From: Streptomyces odontomachi
Lineage (GTDB): Bacteria > Actinomycetota > Actinomycetes > Streptomycetales > Streptomycetaceae
DNA: 64,000 nt
Direction of reading: 5' to 3'
Assembly (NCBI RefSeq): GCF_024435355.1
Contig: NZ_JAMJWG010000012.1
Coordinates: 248,001-312,000, forward strand
Part shown: one piece after another, positions 9,323 through 17,136 of the stretch
How the letters are laid out: each line of letters begins with the position of its first letter
How positions within the stretch are numbered: the stretch's first letter is position 1
Translations under genes and position numbers: made by a program
Notes under the pieces: generated by a model
Told to the model about the DNA's origin: nothing
The model's input: the letters and a program-made list of their open reading frames with translations, nothing else
The model's database searches: none

Positions 9323-9475
9323 GCGAACCGTCCCCTCCAGCTCACCGCGTCCGGTACCGGCCACCGAGTTCAGCCGTAGGCAGTATCCAGCACTTCCGGC
9401 CCACACGACACGGTGTTCACGATCACAGCACGGTCCCGACTCGTTTCGGCCGCCGGGACCTGCACACCCAGTCTT

Positions 9476-9874
9476 CTAACCAGGCAGGGACAGCTCGAAC
9501 CACACCATCTTCCCCGTGTCGATCCGTTCGGTCCCCCAGCGGAGCGCCGAGCAGGCAAGCAGCTGGAGCCCGCGGCCGCCCTCGTCGTCGACCCCGGCGG
9601 CATGGGCACAGGGCAGGTCAGGGCGGGCGTCCGAGACCTCCACCAGCAGGGCGCCGGGGATCACCGCGGGGTACACCAGACGGATGCCTATGGGGCCGCC
9701 CGCGTACCGCAGCGCGTTCGTCATCAGCTCGCTGACCAGCAGGATGGTGATGTCGACGAGGGGGGTGAGCCGCCAGCTGTGGAGCTGCCCGCGGACCTGC
9801 GTACGGGCGGTGTGCACGGCGCAGGGGTCCGCGGGAAAGGTCCACTGGACACAGTCCCCGGCAACATCGGTCAT
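9476..9874 (-). CDS. Small HATPase_c protein (anti-sigma factor/regulatory kinase)
   Basis: A 132-residue single-domain ATP-binding protein of the RsbW/SpoIIAB type. It shows the N-box LLVSELMTNALRYAGG and the ATP-lid/G-box region DDEGGRGLQLL, followed by KMVWFELSLP. Start ATG 9874 has GAGGTG six bases upstream. It aligns by eye with the C-terminal domain of the neighbouring PP2C fusion (VDxxxLLVSELxTNALRY, DEGGRGLQL, KxVWFExxLP), so the two probably arose by duplication. These proteins typically sequester a sigma factor or phosphorylate an anti-anti-sigma factor. The partner is unknown; the sigma factor at 11445-12425 is one candidate. Confidence 0.88.
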   Translation of the reverse strand: MTDVAGDCVQWTFPADPCAVHTARTQVRGQLHSWRLTPLVDITILLVSELMTNALRYAGGPIGIRLVYPAVIPGALLVEVSDARPDLPCAHAAGVDDEGGRGLQLLACSALRWGTERIDTGKMVWFELSLPG

Positions 9875-9993
9875 GCCGATCACCTCGCTAGCCGGCTCAC
9901 CCCCGAGCGGGTAGGAACATGGCGACGACGTCAAGCCAAGGTCAACTCGTGGTCGAGATCAGAGGGATATCCGGAGTGTCAGAGGGGTGCGGC

Positions 9994-10012
9994 GATTTAG
10001 CATGATTTAGCA
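9994..10012 (-). promoter_or_regulatory. Direct repeat TGCTAAATC x2 in an AT-rich upstream region
   Basis: On the minus strand TGCTAAATC occurs twice, ten bases apart, preceded by ACTAGCAAG. It lies 120-140 bp upstream of the small HATPase gene in the gap 9875-10185. Bases 9990-10080 are markedly AT-rich for this genome. The spacing of about one helical turn suggests a regulator or sigma factor site. No gene is seen in this gap. Confidence 0.35.
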
Positions 10013-10185
10013 CTTGCTAGTACCCATATGCCCTATTACTCATATACCCTTCATCACCCTCCGTATTCCCCCTCCCTATTCGCCGCTTGGCGGGCTGTGG
10101 GAAACGGGTCTGGCCCCGGTGCCGTGACGCCCCGGTGCCTCGGCACTCCGGTGCCGTGGAAGTGAGGCCGGGGCGGCCGGGGCGC

Positions 10186-10587
10186 TCAGGTCAGCTGGCT
10201 CGCGGCCTTGAGGTCGTCGAACAGCAGCTGGTCCACGGGGGGCACCAGGTCGCGGTGCGCGTACGAGAACCAGGCGATCTCCTCGATCTCGCTGCTGACC
10301 GCCAGGGTGCCGCGGTACTCCGCGGTGTAGCAGCTCATGCGCACCACGGAGCCGCCCGGGTGCCCGGGGGCGGCAGCCTCGTACGTGCCCACGTGCGTGA
10401 CCGTGCCCGGGTCGAGGTGCACGGTCAGCTCCTCCTCGATCTCGCGCAGCAGGGTGTCCAGGTCGCTCTCCGCGCCCTCACGCTTACCGCCGGGGATGTA
10501 GAAGACATCCTTGCCGCGCGGGCGCGCGCAGAGGATGCGTCCGTCCTCGATACGCACCCATGCCACCGTGTCGATCAGCCCAGACAA
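10186..10587 (-). CDS. NUDIX hydrolase
   Basis: A 133-residue NUDIX-fold enzyme. The NUDIX box is present at about residues 34-56: GKREGAE, seven residues, then REIEEEL, giving the metal-binding Glu set; the usual Gly after EExx is Thr here. Start MSGLIDTVAWV is the natural domain beginning. Such short NUDIX proteins hydrolyse nucleoside diphosphate-linked substrates, including oxidised nucleotides; substrate is not predictable from sequence. It sits alone between the HATPase gene and the SPOR-like gene on the same strand. Confidence 0.9.
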   Translation of the reverse strand: MSGLIDTVAWVRIEDGRILCARPRGKDVFYIPGGKREGAESDLDTLLREIEEELTVHLDPGTVTHVGTYEAAAPGHPGGSVVRMSCYTAEYRGTLAVSSEIEEIAWFSYAHRDLVPPVDQLLFDDLKAASQLT

Positions 10588-10699
10588 TGTCCGATTCCCG
10601 TCATTCGCCGCCGGTCGGGCAGGACCCTACCGGGGCACGGTGACGGCCTCGCACCCTGCGCTCCACTGCGGTGCAGGCTCCGCCCGCGGGCCTCCACGC

Positions 10700-10894
10700 C
10701 TACGGGGTGCTGCTCGACTCGAGGCGCTCGACCAGGTACAGCTTCCGGGCGCCGTGACCGTCGAGTCTGTTCGCCATCTTCTCGGCTTCCCGCTCTGCTT
10801 CCGCCTTGGTCGCGTAGCTGCCGATCCGGTAGCGATTGCCGTTGTCATCCTTGCGTATAACGAGCCAGACGAGCTGGGTCGCGCTCTCGCTCAT
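10700..10894 (-). CDS. Small SPOR-like protein
   Basis: A 64-residue protein from ATG 10894, preceded by GGAGAG with five-base spacing; the longer frame upstream is unsupported. The sequence has WLVIRKDDNGNRYRIGSY, then AEAEREAEKMANRLDGHG and LYLVERLE, the compact beta-alpha-beta layout of a SPOR-like fold. Many streptomycetes encode a small protein of this kind. No signal peptide or membrane segment is present, so peptidoglycan binding (the role of larger SPOR proteins) is doubtful. Function unknown. Confidence 0.75.
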   Translation of the reverse strand: MSESATQLVWLVIRKDDNGNRYRIGSYATKAEAEREAEKMANRLDGHGARKLYLVERLESSSTP

Positions 10895-11145
10895 GGCGTC
10901 TCTCCACCCCCTGTCTCTCTGTGCCTCGCCCCTGGCTGTGCCTCTGGCCCGCAAGCGATCTCGGCATCCACGGAAACCGCACTGCGCATATGCCCGAGCC
11001 TACGCCCGACCTTTACACAGCGGATACGAAATTGCACGAAGAGGTACGCAACCAGCCATGACGTGACGCACATCCGTGCATCACGTCGTCAGGTGTTCTC
11101 GGTGCCGGCAGCGACGGGGGCGCCGGGGGCGCCCGGGGCCTAACC

Positions 11146-11277
11146 AAGGGCACGGGGAATGGCGGGAGCAACCCCACCCGACGGCCGGTGGGCCGGACAC
11201 GACAGGGGCTGCCCCTTTGGGGCGGTGACGACCTGACGGGCCCGCCGGGGCTTGTCGCGCAGTTCCCCGCGCCCCTT
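11146..11277. repeat. 132-bp dispersed repeat, copy B
   Basis: Runs from AAGGGCACGGGGAATGGCGG to CGCAGTTCCCCGCGCCCCTT. The interior (CCGGACACGACAGGGGCTG, GGCGGTGACGACCTGACGGG) matches copies C and D in the same orientation and copy A inverted. The gap 10895-11444 holds this copy and a partial one but no gene. Confidence 0.75.
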
Positions 11278-11309
11278 ATCAGCAGCGGCGCCGAAGGCGC
11301 CCAACAAGC

Positions 11310-11407
11310 AGGGGCACGGGGAATGGGGCGAGCAACCCCACCCGACGGCCGATGGGCCGGACACGACAGGGACTGCCCCTCTGGGGCGGTGACGACCTGA
11401 CGGGCCC
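11310..11407. repeat. Partial copy of the 132-bp repeat, directly repeated next to copy B
   Basis: About 96 bases (11312-11407) repeat 11148-11243 with few differences: GGGCACGGGGAATGG, then ACGGCCGATGGGCCGGACAC, then GGGGCGGTGACGACCTGACG. The right terminal inverted repeat is missing. Confidence 0.7.
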
Positions 11408-11444
11408 GTCGAGACTCGGCCCGACGGGCCGGGGCGGTGGTGGG

Positions 11445-12425
11445 TCAGTCGTCGGAGAGGACTCCGGCGCGTAGGCGGGTCGTGATGCGGGTCAGTAGGC
11501 GGGAGACGTGCATTTGTGAGACGCCCAGTTCGGCGCCGATTTCCGCCTGGGTCATCTCCGCACCGAAGCGGAGTTGCAGGATGCGGCGGTCCCGCTCCCC
11601 GAGTTGCTCCACCAGCGGCTTCAGGGCCTGGACGTTCTCCACGATCTCCATGTCGTCGTCCGGGACGCCGAGCACGTCGCCGAGGCTCTCGGCGCCCGGT
11701 TCGCTACCGCTGTCCAGGGGTGCGTCCAGGGAGGACGCGGTGTAGGCGTTGGCCGCCACGACGCCCTCGGTGATCTCTTCCTCGTCGCGGCCGAGGTACT
11801 CCGCGAGTTCGGCGATGTTGGGCGAGCGGTCCAGCCGCTGGAAGAGTACTTCCGTGGCCTTGGCCAGCTCGATCCGCAGCTCCTGGAGACGGCGCGGGAC
11901 GTGCACGTCCCAGCTGGTGTCACGGAAGAACCGCTTGATCTCCCCGATGATGCACGGCATCGCGAACGACGCGAACTCGACCTCCCGGCTGAGCTCGAAG
12001 CGGTCGATCGCCTTGATCAGCCCGATGGTGCCGACCTGGACGATGTCCTCCATCTGGTCGGACCGGGCACGGAACCGGGTGGCGGCGAACTTCACCAGGG
12101 CGAGGTTGAGTTCGATGAGGGTGTTGCGTACGTCCTGGTACTCCTGGGTGCCCTCTTCCAGTTCGTCGAGCCGGGCGAAGAACAACTTCGACAGCTCGCG
12201 GGCGTCCTTCGGGGCGACCTCGGACGGATTCGCGATGTGCGGGAGCTCGCCCTCCACGGGGGAAAGCCCGTGCTCCGGTGGTTGCTTCGGCCGTACGGCT
12301 GCGGGCGCAGCCTCGTCGAGCGCGGTGTGGTGCTCCCCCACTGCCTGAACGGCGTGGGAGGTACCCCCATGCCGGTCGACGTCACCCTGCGCGAGTCCAG
12401 TCGGGACCCCAGCTGCCATGGACAC
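11445..12425 (-). CDS. RNA polymerase sigma factor, SigB/SigF/SigG family
   Basis: A 326-residue group 3 sigma factor. Region 2 contains ATRFRARSDQMEDIVQVG and IGLIKAIDRFE, region 2.4/3 the FASFAMPCIIGEIKRFFRD segment, and region 4 carries RDRRILQLRFGAEMTQAEIG with the helix-turn-helix LGVSQMHVSRLL. The start is GTG 12425 with GGAGG five bases upstream; the ATG six bases later (12419) is an alternative. The N-terminal 75 residues are an extension ahead of region 1/2. Streptomyces has many paralogues of this family, used in stress response and sporulation and usually held by HATPase anti-sigma factors. Two such HATPase domains are encoded 2-6 kb away, but direct pairing is inference. Which paralogue it is cannot be decided here. 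Confidence 0.92.
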   Translation of the reverse strand: MSMAAGVPTGLAQGDVDRHGGTSHAVQAVGEHHTALDEAAPAAVRPKQPPEHGLSPVEGELPHIANPSEVAPKDARELSKLFFARLDELEEGTQEYQDVRNTLIELNLALVKFAATRFRARSDQMEDIVQVGTIGLIKAIDRFELSREVEFASFAMPCIIGEIKRFFRDTSWDVHVPRRLQELRIELAKATEVLFQRLDRSPNIAELAEYLGRDEEEITEGVVAANAYTASSLDAPLDSGSEPGAESLGDVLGVPDDDMEIVENVQALKPLVEQLGERDRRILQLRFGAEMTQAEIGAELGVSQMHVSRLLTRITTRLRAGVLSDD

Positions 12426-12535
12426 TGTGTCCTCCCCTTCTCCGTGGTGCCAGTGCGCCTACCCAACGGGTGCGTTGACATGCCACCCGTTCTGCCGGCG
12501 TCCCGGAGTGCCGTGGATTCGCCGGCCGGGCCCGG

Positions 12536-13288
12536 TCACTTGACGGGGAGGTGGTACGCGATGCGGTAGCGGTCGGCCGGGACGATGACGTCGGCCGTCT
12601 CCACTGCACGTCCCGAGGCGAAGTAGGTGCGCCGGATGTCCATCACGACATGCCCGGGGACGCCGCCGAGCATCAGCAACTCGTCCGCGAGGCCGGGGCG
12701 GGCGCCGACTTCCTCCGTGACGTTGTCCACCACGAGGTCGAGGGCGGCCATGCGCTCGACGACGCCCATGCCGCCGAGCGGGCCCTCCTCGGGGAGCATG
12801 ACCGGGCTGCGGCCGGTGAGCGCGAGGGGCTCCCAGGAGGTGGAGATCATGAGAACGTCGGAGGCGTCACGGAAGACGTAGCGGGTGCGCATGACGGGGT
12901 CGCCGACGGGGATGTCGAGGCGCGCGGCGATACAGGCGGAGGCCTCGATCTGCTCGCTGCGCGACTCCCAGGTGCCGCGCACGGCGGGGTCGGCCTGCTC
13001 CTGGCGGAAGGGGGTGGCGCCGCCGGCCGGCCGGAAGCCCGAGCGGGCGATCCGGCGCGGCTCGGGCCGCTCGCGCACATAGGTGCCGGAGCCCGAACGC
13101 CCCTCGACAAGCCCCTCGGCCATGAGCACCTTGCGTGCTTCCAGCGCGACGGTGTCCGAAACGCCGTACTGCTCGCGGATTCTGGCTTGCGAGGGGAGCC
13201 GGGTGTGAGGAGGCAGCGAACCGTCGACGATCTTCCTGCGGAGATCACCCGCGACACGCAGGTATGCCGGCTGCTCACCGAATGTCAC
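12536..13288 (-). CDS. GntR-family (HutC/UTRA type) transcriptional regulator
   Basis: A 250-residue repressor-type protein. GTG at 13288 is the start: GGGAG lies upstream and the protein then opens with the standard FGEQPAYLRVAGDLRRKI helix; the longer frame is not coding. The winged helix (about 8-75) has RLPSQARIREQYGVSDTVA and EGLVEGRSGSGTYV. The C-terminal UTRA domain (about 90-245) shows DPVMRTRYVFRDASDVLMIS and RRTYFASGRAVETADVI, the effector-binding fold of HutC-like members. Ligand unknown. It is divergent from the threonine synthase-like gene and so may regulate it or itself. Confidence 0.9.
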   Translation of the reverse strand: MTFGEQPAYLRVAGDLRRKIVDGSLPPHTRLPSQARIREQYGVSDTVALEARKVLMAEGLVEGRSGSGTYVRERPEPRRIARSGFRPAGGATPFRQEQADPAVRGTWESRSEQIEASACIAARLDIPVGDPVMRTRYVFRDASDVLMISTSWEPLALTGRSPVMLPEEGPLGGMGVVERMAALDLVVDNVTEEVGARPGLADELLMLGGVPGHVVMDIRRTYFASGRAVETADVIVPADRYRIAYHLPVK

Positions 13289-13363
13289 GAGCCACTCCCA
13301 TCGGATGGACAGACAGCAACAGCGTGGCAACCGTGGGTTGTTACGGCAAGTAAAGGCCTGAGA

Positions 13364-13378
13364 ATCACTCGATGTGAT
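13364..13378. promoter_or_regulatory. Short inverted repeat in the GntR / threonine synthase divergent region
   Basis: ATCAC-TCGAT-GTGAT lies 76 bp upstream of the GntR start and 248 bp upstream of the threonine synthase-like start. It is in the 337-bp divergent gap (13289-13625), which otherwise holds GC-rich sequence with a loosely repeated GCGCCCCGTCACCG. It is a candidate GntR operator, unproven. Confidence 0.3.
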
Positions 13379-13625
13379 GACAGCCCCGCGCACCAGGGAC
13401 TTTGCCATGGGCGGGATCGTTCGCCCCCGAGACGCATCCACCCGTTCGGACCGACGGCTGCCGCGGGACCGGACTCCGGTACGGACCACGGCGCCGCTCC
13501 CGGCGATCCGCCCTCCCCCACCGCCGGTTCCGTCCCTGCGCCCCGTCACCGCGTCCCGCCCCCGCCTCCGCCTCCGGCCCCGCGCCCCGTCACCGTGCCC
13601 CGTGAATCGTGATTACGCTGCGGCC

Positions 13626-14753
13626 ATGACAGCCTTGCCGGATCGCTACTGCCCCACCGACGGCACCCGGGTGCCGACCGACGCGCCCGCCTGGTGCTGC
13701 CCGGTCTGCGGGGGCCCGCTGGACCTGGACTTCACGCCCACTCCCGCGCCCCTGAAGTCCCTGGCGGGGCGGGTCGGGTCGCTGTGGCGGTACGCCGAGT
13801 CGCTGCCGCTGGCCACACCGTCCGTCTCCCTGGGTGAGGGGCGAACGCCCCTGGTGGAGCTGCGGGACGGCGTCTCGGCCAAGCTGGACTACCTGATGCC
13901 GACGCTGTCCTTCAAGGACCGAGGCGCCGTGCTGCTCGCCGAGCTGGCCCTGCGGCTCGGCCCGCGCCGGGTGATCGCCGACAGCAGTGGCAACGCGGGC
14001 ACCGCCGTCGCCGCGTACTGCGCCCGTGCCGGGCTGCCCTGCACGGTGTACGTGCCCTCGGGCACCTCGCCGAAGAAGCTGGAGCAGATCACGGCGCACG
14101 GGGCACGCGTCGAGGTGGTGCCGGGCGACCGGGAGGCGACGGCGGACGCCGCCCGCCGAGCCGCCGACGAGCCCGGCACCTTCTACGCCAGCCATGTCTA
14201 CAACCCGTACTTCCTGCACGGCACCAAGACCTACGTGCACGAGATCTGGGAGGACCTCGGCGGCCGGCTTCCGGAGGTGCTGGTGGTCCCGGTGGGCAAC
14301 GGCACCCTGCTGCTCGGTGCCGCGCTCGCCGTCGAGGAACTGCATGCGGCGGGCCTGCTCGATCGACGCCCTGCGCTGTACGCGGTGCAGTCGGCGGCCG
14401 TCGCCCCGCTCGCCGAGGCCTGGCAGCAGGACGCCGAGGACCTGCTGGACGGCTCGGGGACACCGGCGCCGACCCTCGCGGAGGGCATCGCCATCCCCCG
14501 CCCGCCCCGCGCCCGGCAGATCCTGCGCGCGGTGCGCACCTCCGGCGGTGCGTTCCTGACCGTGACGGAGGACCAGATCCGCCACGCCCAGCGCGACCTG
14601 GCCTCCCGCGGCCTGTTCGTGGAGTCGACCGGGGTGGCCTGCTGGGCGGCGATACGGGACCACGAGGCGTTCAAGGACGGTGCCGGGGGCCGCACGGCGG
14701 TGGTGCCGCTGTGCGGGGCCGGGTTGAAGACGGGCCTCGCCACGTCACCCTGA
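13626..14753 (+). CDS. Threonine synthase-like PLP-dependent enzyme
   Basis: A 375-residue fold-type II pyridoxal-phosphate enzyme. ATG 13626 is preferred over the long upstream frame because the conserved protein begins here. An N-terminal zinc-ribbon-like segment (CPTDG, WCCPVCGGPL) precedes the catalytic domain; SLGEGRTPLVEL is the entry motif, SFKDRGA carries the PLP-binding Lys, and SSGNAGTAVAAY is the phosphate-proximal Asn/Gly loop. PVGNGTLLLG later binds the cofactor phosphate. Threonine synthase converts O-phosphohomoserine to threonine; related cysteate synthase or other lyases share these motifs, and no hom/thrB neighbours are present, so the substrate is not certain. It is convergent with the SNF2 gene (24-bp gap). 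Confidence 0.85.
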   Translation: MTALPDRYCPTDGTRVPTDAPAWCCPVCGGPLDLDFTPTPAPLKSLAGRVGSLWRYAESLPLATPSVSLGEGRTPLVELRDGVSAKLDYLMPTLSFKDRGAVLLAELALRLGPRRVIADSSGNAGTAVAAYCARAGLPCTVYVPSGTSPKKLEQITAHGARVEVVPGDREATADAARRAADEPGTFYASHVYNPYFLHGTKTYVHEIWEDLGGRLPEVLVVPVGNGTLLLGAALAVEELHAAGLLDRRPALYAVQSAAVAPLAEAWQQDAEDLLDGSGTPAPTLAEGIAIPRPPRARQILRAVRTSGGAFLTVTEDQIRHAQRDLASRGLFVESTGVACWAAIRDHEAFKDGAGGRTAVVPLCGAGLKTGLATSP

Positions 14754-14777
14754 CCTCGGGGTGGCCGGGGACCTGCG

Positions 14778-17090
14778 CTACCGGGCGGCCAGCCGGCGCT
14801 GCTCCTCCTCGACGATCTGCCGGGCCAGCGTCCGGTCGGAGACGTCGACGGCGTCCGGGGTGGCGTCGGCGATGTCGCTGCGGCGGGCGTAGGCGTCGAA
14901 GAGCCGGGACTTGTTCTCCAGGATGTCCAGCATCCGCTCGTCGACGCTGTGCGTCGCGAGCAGCCGGTGCACCTGCACGGTGCGGACCTGGCCCATGCGG
15001 TGCGCACGGGCCACCGCCTGGTGTTCGAGGGTGGGCTTGACCTGCGGCTCGCAGAGGATCACCACGGACGCGGCCTGGAGGTTGAGCCCGACACCGCCGG
15101 CCTCGATCTGGCAGAGCAGCACCGCGTGGCCGTCGGCGGCGGCGAACTCGTCGACGAGGCGCTGCCGGCGCGCGGCGGGCACCTCCCCGGACAGCGGGCC
15201 GAAGACGGCGCCCCCGGCCGCGTTCTCCGCACTCGCCCCGTTCGCTGCGTCCCCCAGGGCGCCGGTGACCGTGGCCAGCACGTCGCGGAAGTACGAGAAC
15301 ACCACGACCTTCAGGCCGTTCTCGGCGGCGTCGGCCACCAACTCGCGCAGCCGCTGGAGCTTCGCCGAGGTGGCGGGGCGCGCGTACGCGGCCCGGCGCA
15401 TCGCCATGAAGTTCCCTTCGGCGACGGCCTGGCCGTAGGCGGTCTGGTCCTCGGCGGAGAACTCCTCCCACTCGTCGACGTGCACCAGCGCCGGCAGTTC
15501 CGTGAGCACGTCCCGCTGGTTGCGGCGCAGGTAGGCCGGGGCCACGGCCCTGCGGAAGGCCTGGGAGCCGGCGGCCGCGTCGCTGCCCTGGAGGGTGGTC
15601 AGCAGCTCGGGCTTGAGGTGGCGGACGAGGCTGCGGAACTCCTCCACGCGGTTCTCCATCGGGGTGCCCGTCAGGAACAGCACCCGCTCGCAGTGCCGGC
15701 TCCAGGCGGCGACGGCGCGGGCCCTGCGGGTGGCGGGGTTCTTCACGTAGTGCGCCTCGTCGACTACGAGCAGCCCGGGCAGCACCGGGCGGTCCCCGTC
15801 GGCGCCGCTCCCGCGGCCGGCAGCGGCAGGCCCGTGCGGTGCCGGCAGCGCGGACAGCACGTCGAAGGTGGTGATCGCGACGCCACCACCGGAGCGCCAC
15901 TCGGCATGCGCGTCATGGCGCTCGGGGCCGTGCAGCGGCACCGCCTTCAGCGCGCTGCGGGCCCTGATCTCCCGGGTCCAGTTGATCAGCACGCTGGCCG
16001 GGCACACCACCAGGAAATGGGTGTGACCCTGGGCGGCGAGGTGCGCGAGTGCGGCGATGGCCTGCACCGTCTTGCCCAGGCCCATCTCGTCACCGAGGAT
16101 GACGCGGCGTTGCGCCAGGGCGAAGCGGGCGCCGAAGGCCTGGTAGCCGCGGAGCGAGACCCGGCAGTGCGTGTCGTCGAGGTGCTGGGCGCGGACCCGC
16201 TCGGCCACCTCGGACGGCACGAAGCCTTCGGCGGCGGCGATGTCGGCGCTGCCGGGGGCCTCGCCGACCTCGGCGAGCAGGCTGTAGTACTCGGCGGAGC
16301 GCAGCTCGAAGTCGACCCAGGACTCGATCTCGGACCCGGGCTCGCGCAGCAGGTCCACCAAGGCCTGCCCGAGCAGCAGCGGCAGTTCCCGCTCGGTGGC
16401 CTCTTCGGTCAGCTCCCGCAGCCGGTCGACGGCGGCGAGCGCCCGGGTCCGCTTCGTACGGCCGGTGAGCAGCATCCGCAGGCGGCCGGTGGCGGGCCGG
16501 ACGGCCGGCAGCAGGGTGTCGAGTTCACGGTCGATACGGGTGGCCTGGTCCACGGCCCGGCGCAGTTCGGGGCCGGCGGCGATGAGCCGGTGCAGGGCCG
16601 CGACGAGGGCGGTGGTGCGCGGCTCGGGATGGTCGACGTCGACCCGTACGGCCACCGTCTCGCCGACCGCGTGGGCGATCTGCCGGGCCGCGGCGAGCGC
16701 CTGGTCGGCGGTCTGCACCCCGACGCCGGGGATCTGGCGCAGCTCGTAGCGGGTCGACTCGTAGACGCGGCGTACCGAGTCCAGGCCGGCTTCCTCGAGT
16801 GCGGCGAGCCGCAGCCGGCCTTCGGTGACGTCCTTCAGGCGGGAGACGGGTATGGACTCCAGTTCCCGTACGACGAGTTCCTCGCGCAGCGGTGCAACGG
16901 CGGCGCGGACGGCATCGCAGGCGCGGGTGTGGTCGGTGAGCAGGGTGCGGGCGGTGGTGTGCAGGTCGCGGGCGGTGCCGACCAGCTCCTTGACCCGGCC
17001 CGCTGCCGGCCGGCCCGCCGACCGGTCCCGTTCGTCCGCCACCACGCCCTGCTCGCTTCCGTGTCCGCCCCCATGCGGCGGGTGGACCAT
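14778..17090 (-). CDS. SNF2-family DEAD/DEAH helicase with N-terminal helix-hairpin-helix-like motif
   Basis: A 770-residue Swi2/Snf2 ATPase. Walker A is LGDEMGLGKTVQAI (about 333-346), motif Ia LVVCPASVLINW, motif II VVDEAHYVKNP (about 440), motif III VLFLTGTPMENR. The C-terminal RecA lobe has VVVFSYFRDVLATV and ARAHRMGQVRTVQVHRLLA (motif VI), ending in an Arg/Glu-rich tail. The N-terminal third is helical and includes RQIPGVGVQTADQAL (about 118-132), resembling an HhH DNA-binding element. It likely remodels or translocates on DNA; biological role unknown. The ATG at 17090 is immediately preceded by GGAAGG (tight spacing), so a start slightly downstream is possible. It is convergent with the threonine synthase-like gene. 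Confidence 0.9.
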   Translation of the reverse strand: MVHPPHGGGHGSEQGVVADERDRSAGRPAAGRVKELVGTARDLHTTARTLLTDHTRACDAVRAAVAPLREELVVRELESIPVSRLKDVTEGRLRLAALEEAGLDSVRRVYESTRYELRQIPGVGVQTADQALAAARQIAHAVGETVAVRVDVDHPEPRTTALVAALHRLIAAGPELRRAVDQATRIDRELDTLLPAVRPATGRLRMLLTGRTKRTRALAAVDRLRELTEEATERELPLLLGQALVDLLREPGSEIESWVDFELRSAEYYSLLAEVGEAPGSADIAAAEGFVPSEVAERVRAQHLDDTHCRVSLRGYQAFGARFALAQRRVILGDEMGLGKTVQAIAALAHLAAQGHTHFLVVCPASVLINWTREIRARSALKAVPLHGPERHDAHAEWRSGGGVAITTFDVLSALPAPHGPAAAGRGSGADGDRPVLPGLLVVDEAHYVKNPATRRARAVAAWSRHCERVLFLTGTPMENRVEEFRSLVRHLKPELLTTLQGSDAAAGSQAFRRAVAPAYLRRNQRDVLTELPALVHVDEWEEFSAEDQTAYGQAVAEGNFMAMRRAAYARPATSAKLQRLRELVADAAENGLKVVVFSYFRDVLATVTGALGDAANGASAENAAGGAVFGPLSGEVPAARRQRLVDEFAAADGHAVLLCQIEAGGVGLNLQAASVVILCEPQVKPTLEHQAVARAHRMGQVRTVQVHRLLATHSVDERMLDILENKSRLFDAYARRSDIADATPDAVDVSDRTLARQIVEEEQRRLAAR

Positions 17091-17136
17091 CCTTCCACAC
17101 GGCCACCGTCGCGGGGACGCCCTGCGCCCCGGGACG

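Noticed and set aside
11130..11410. tRNA or rRNA-like structure
   Set aside because: The inverted repeats belong to the dispersed 132-bp family; no cloverleaf, anticodon stem or CCA-type end can be built.
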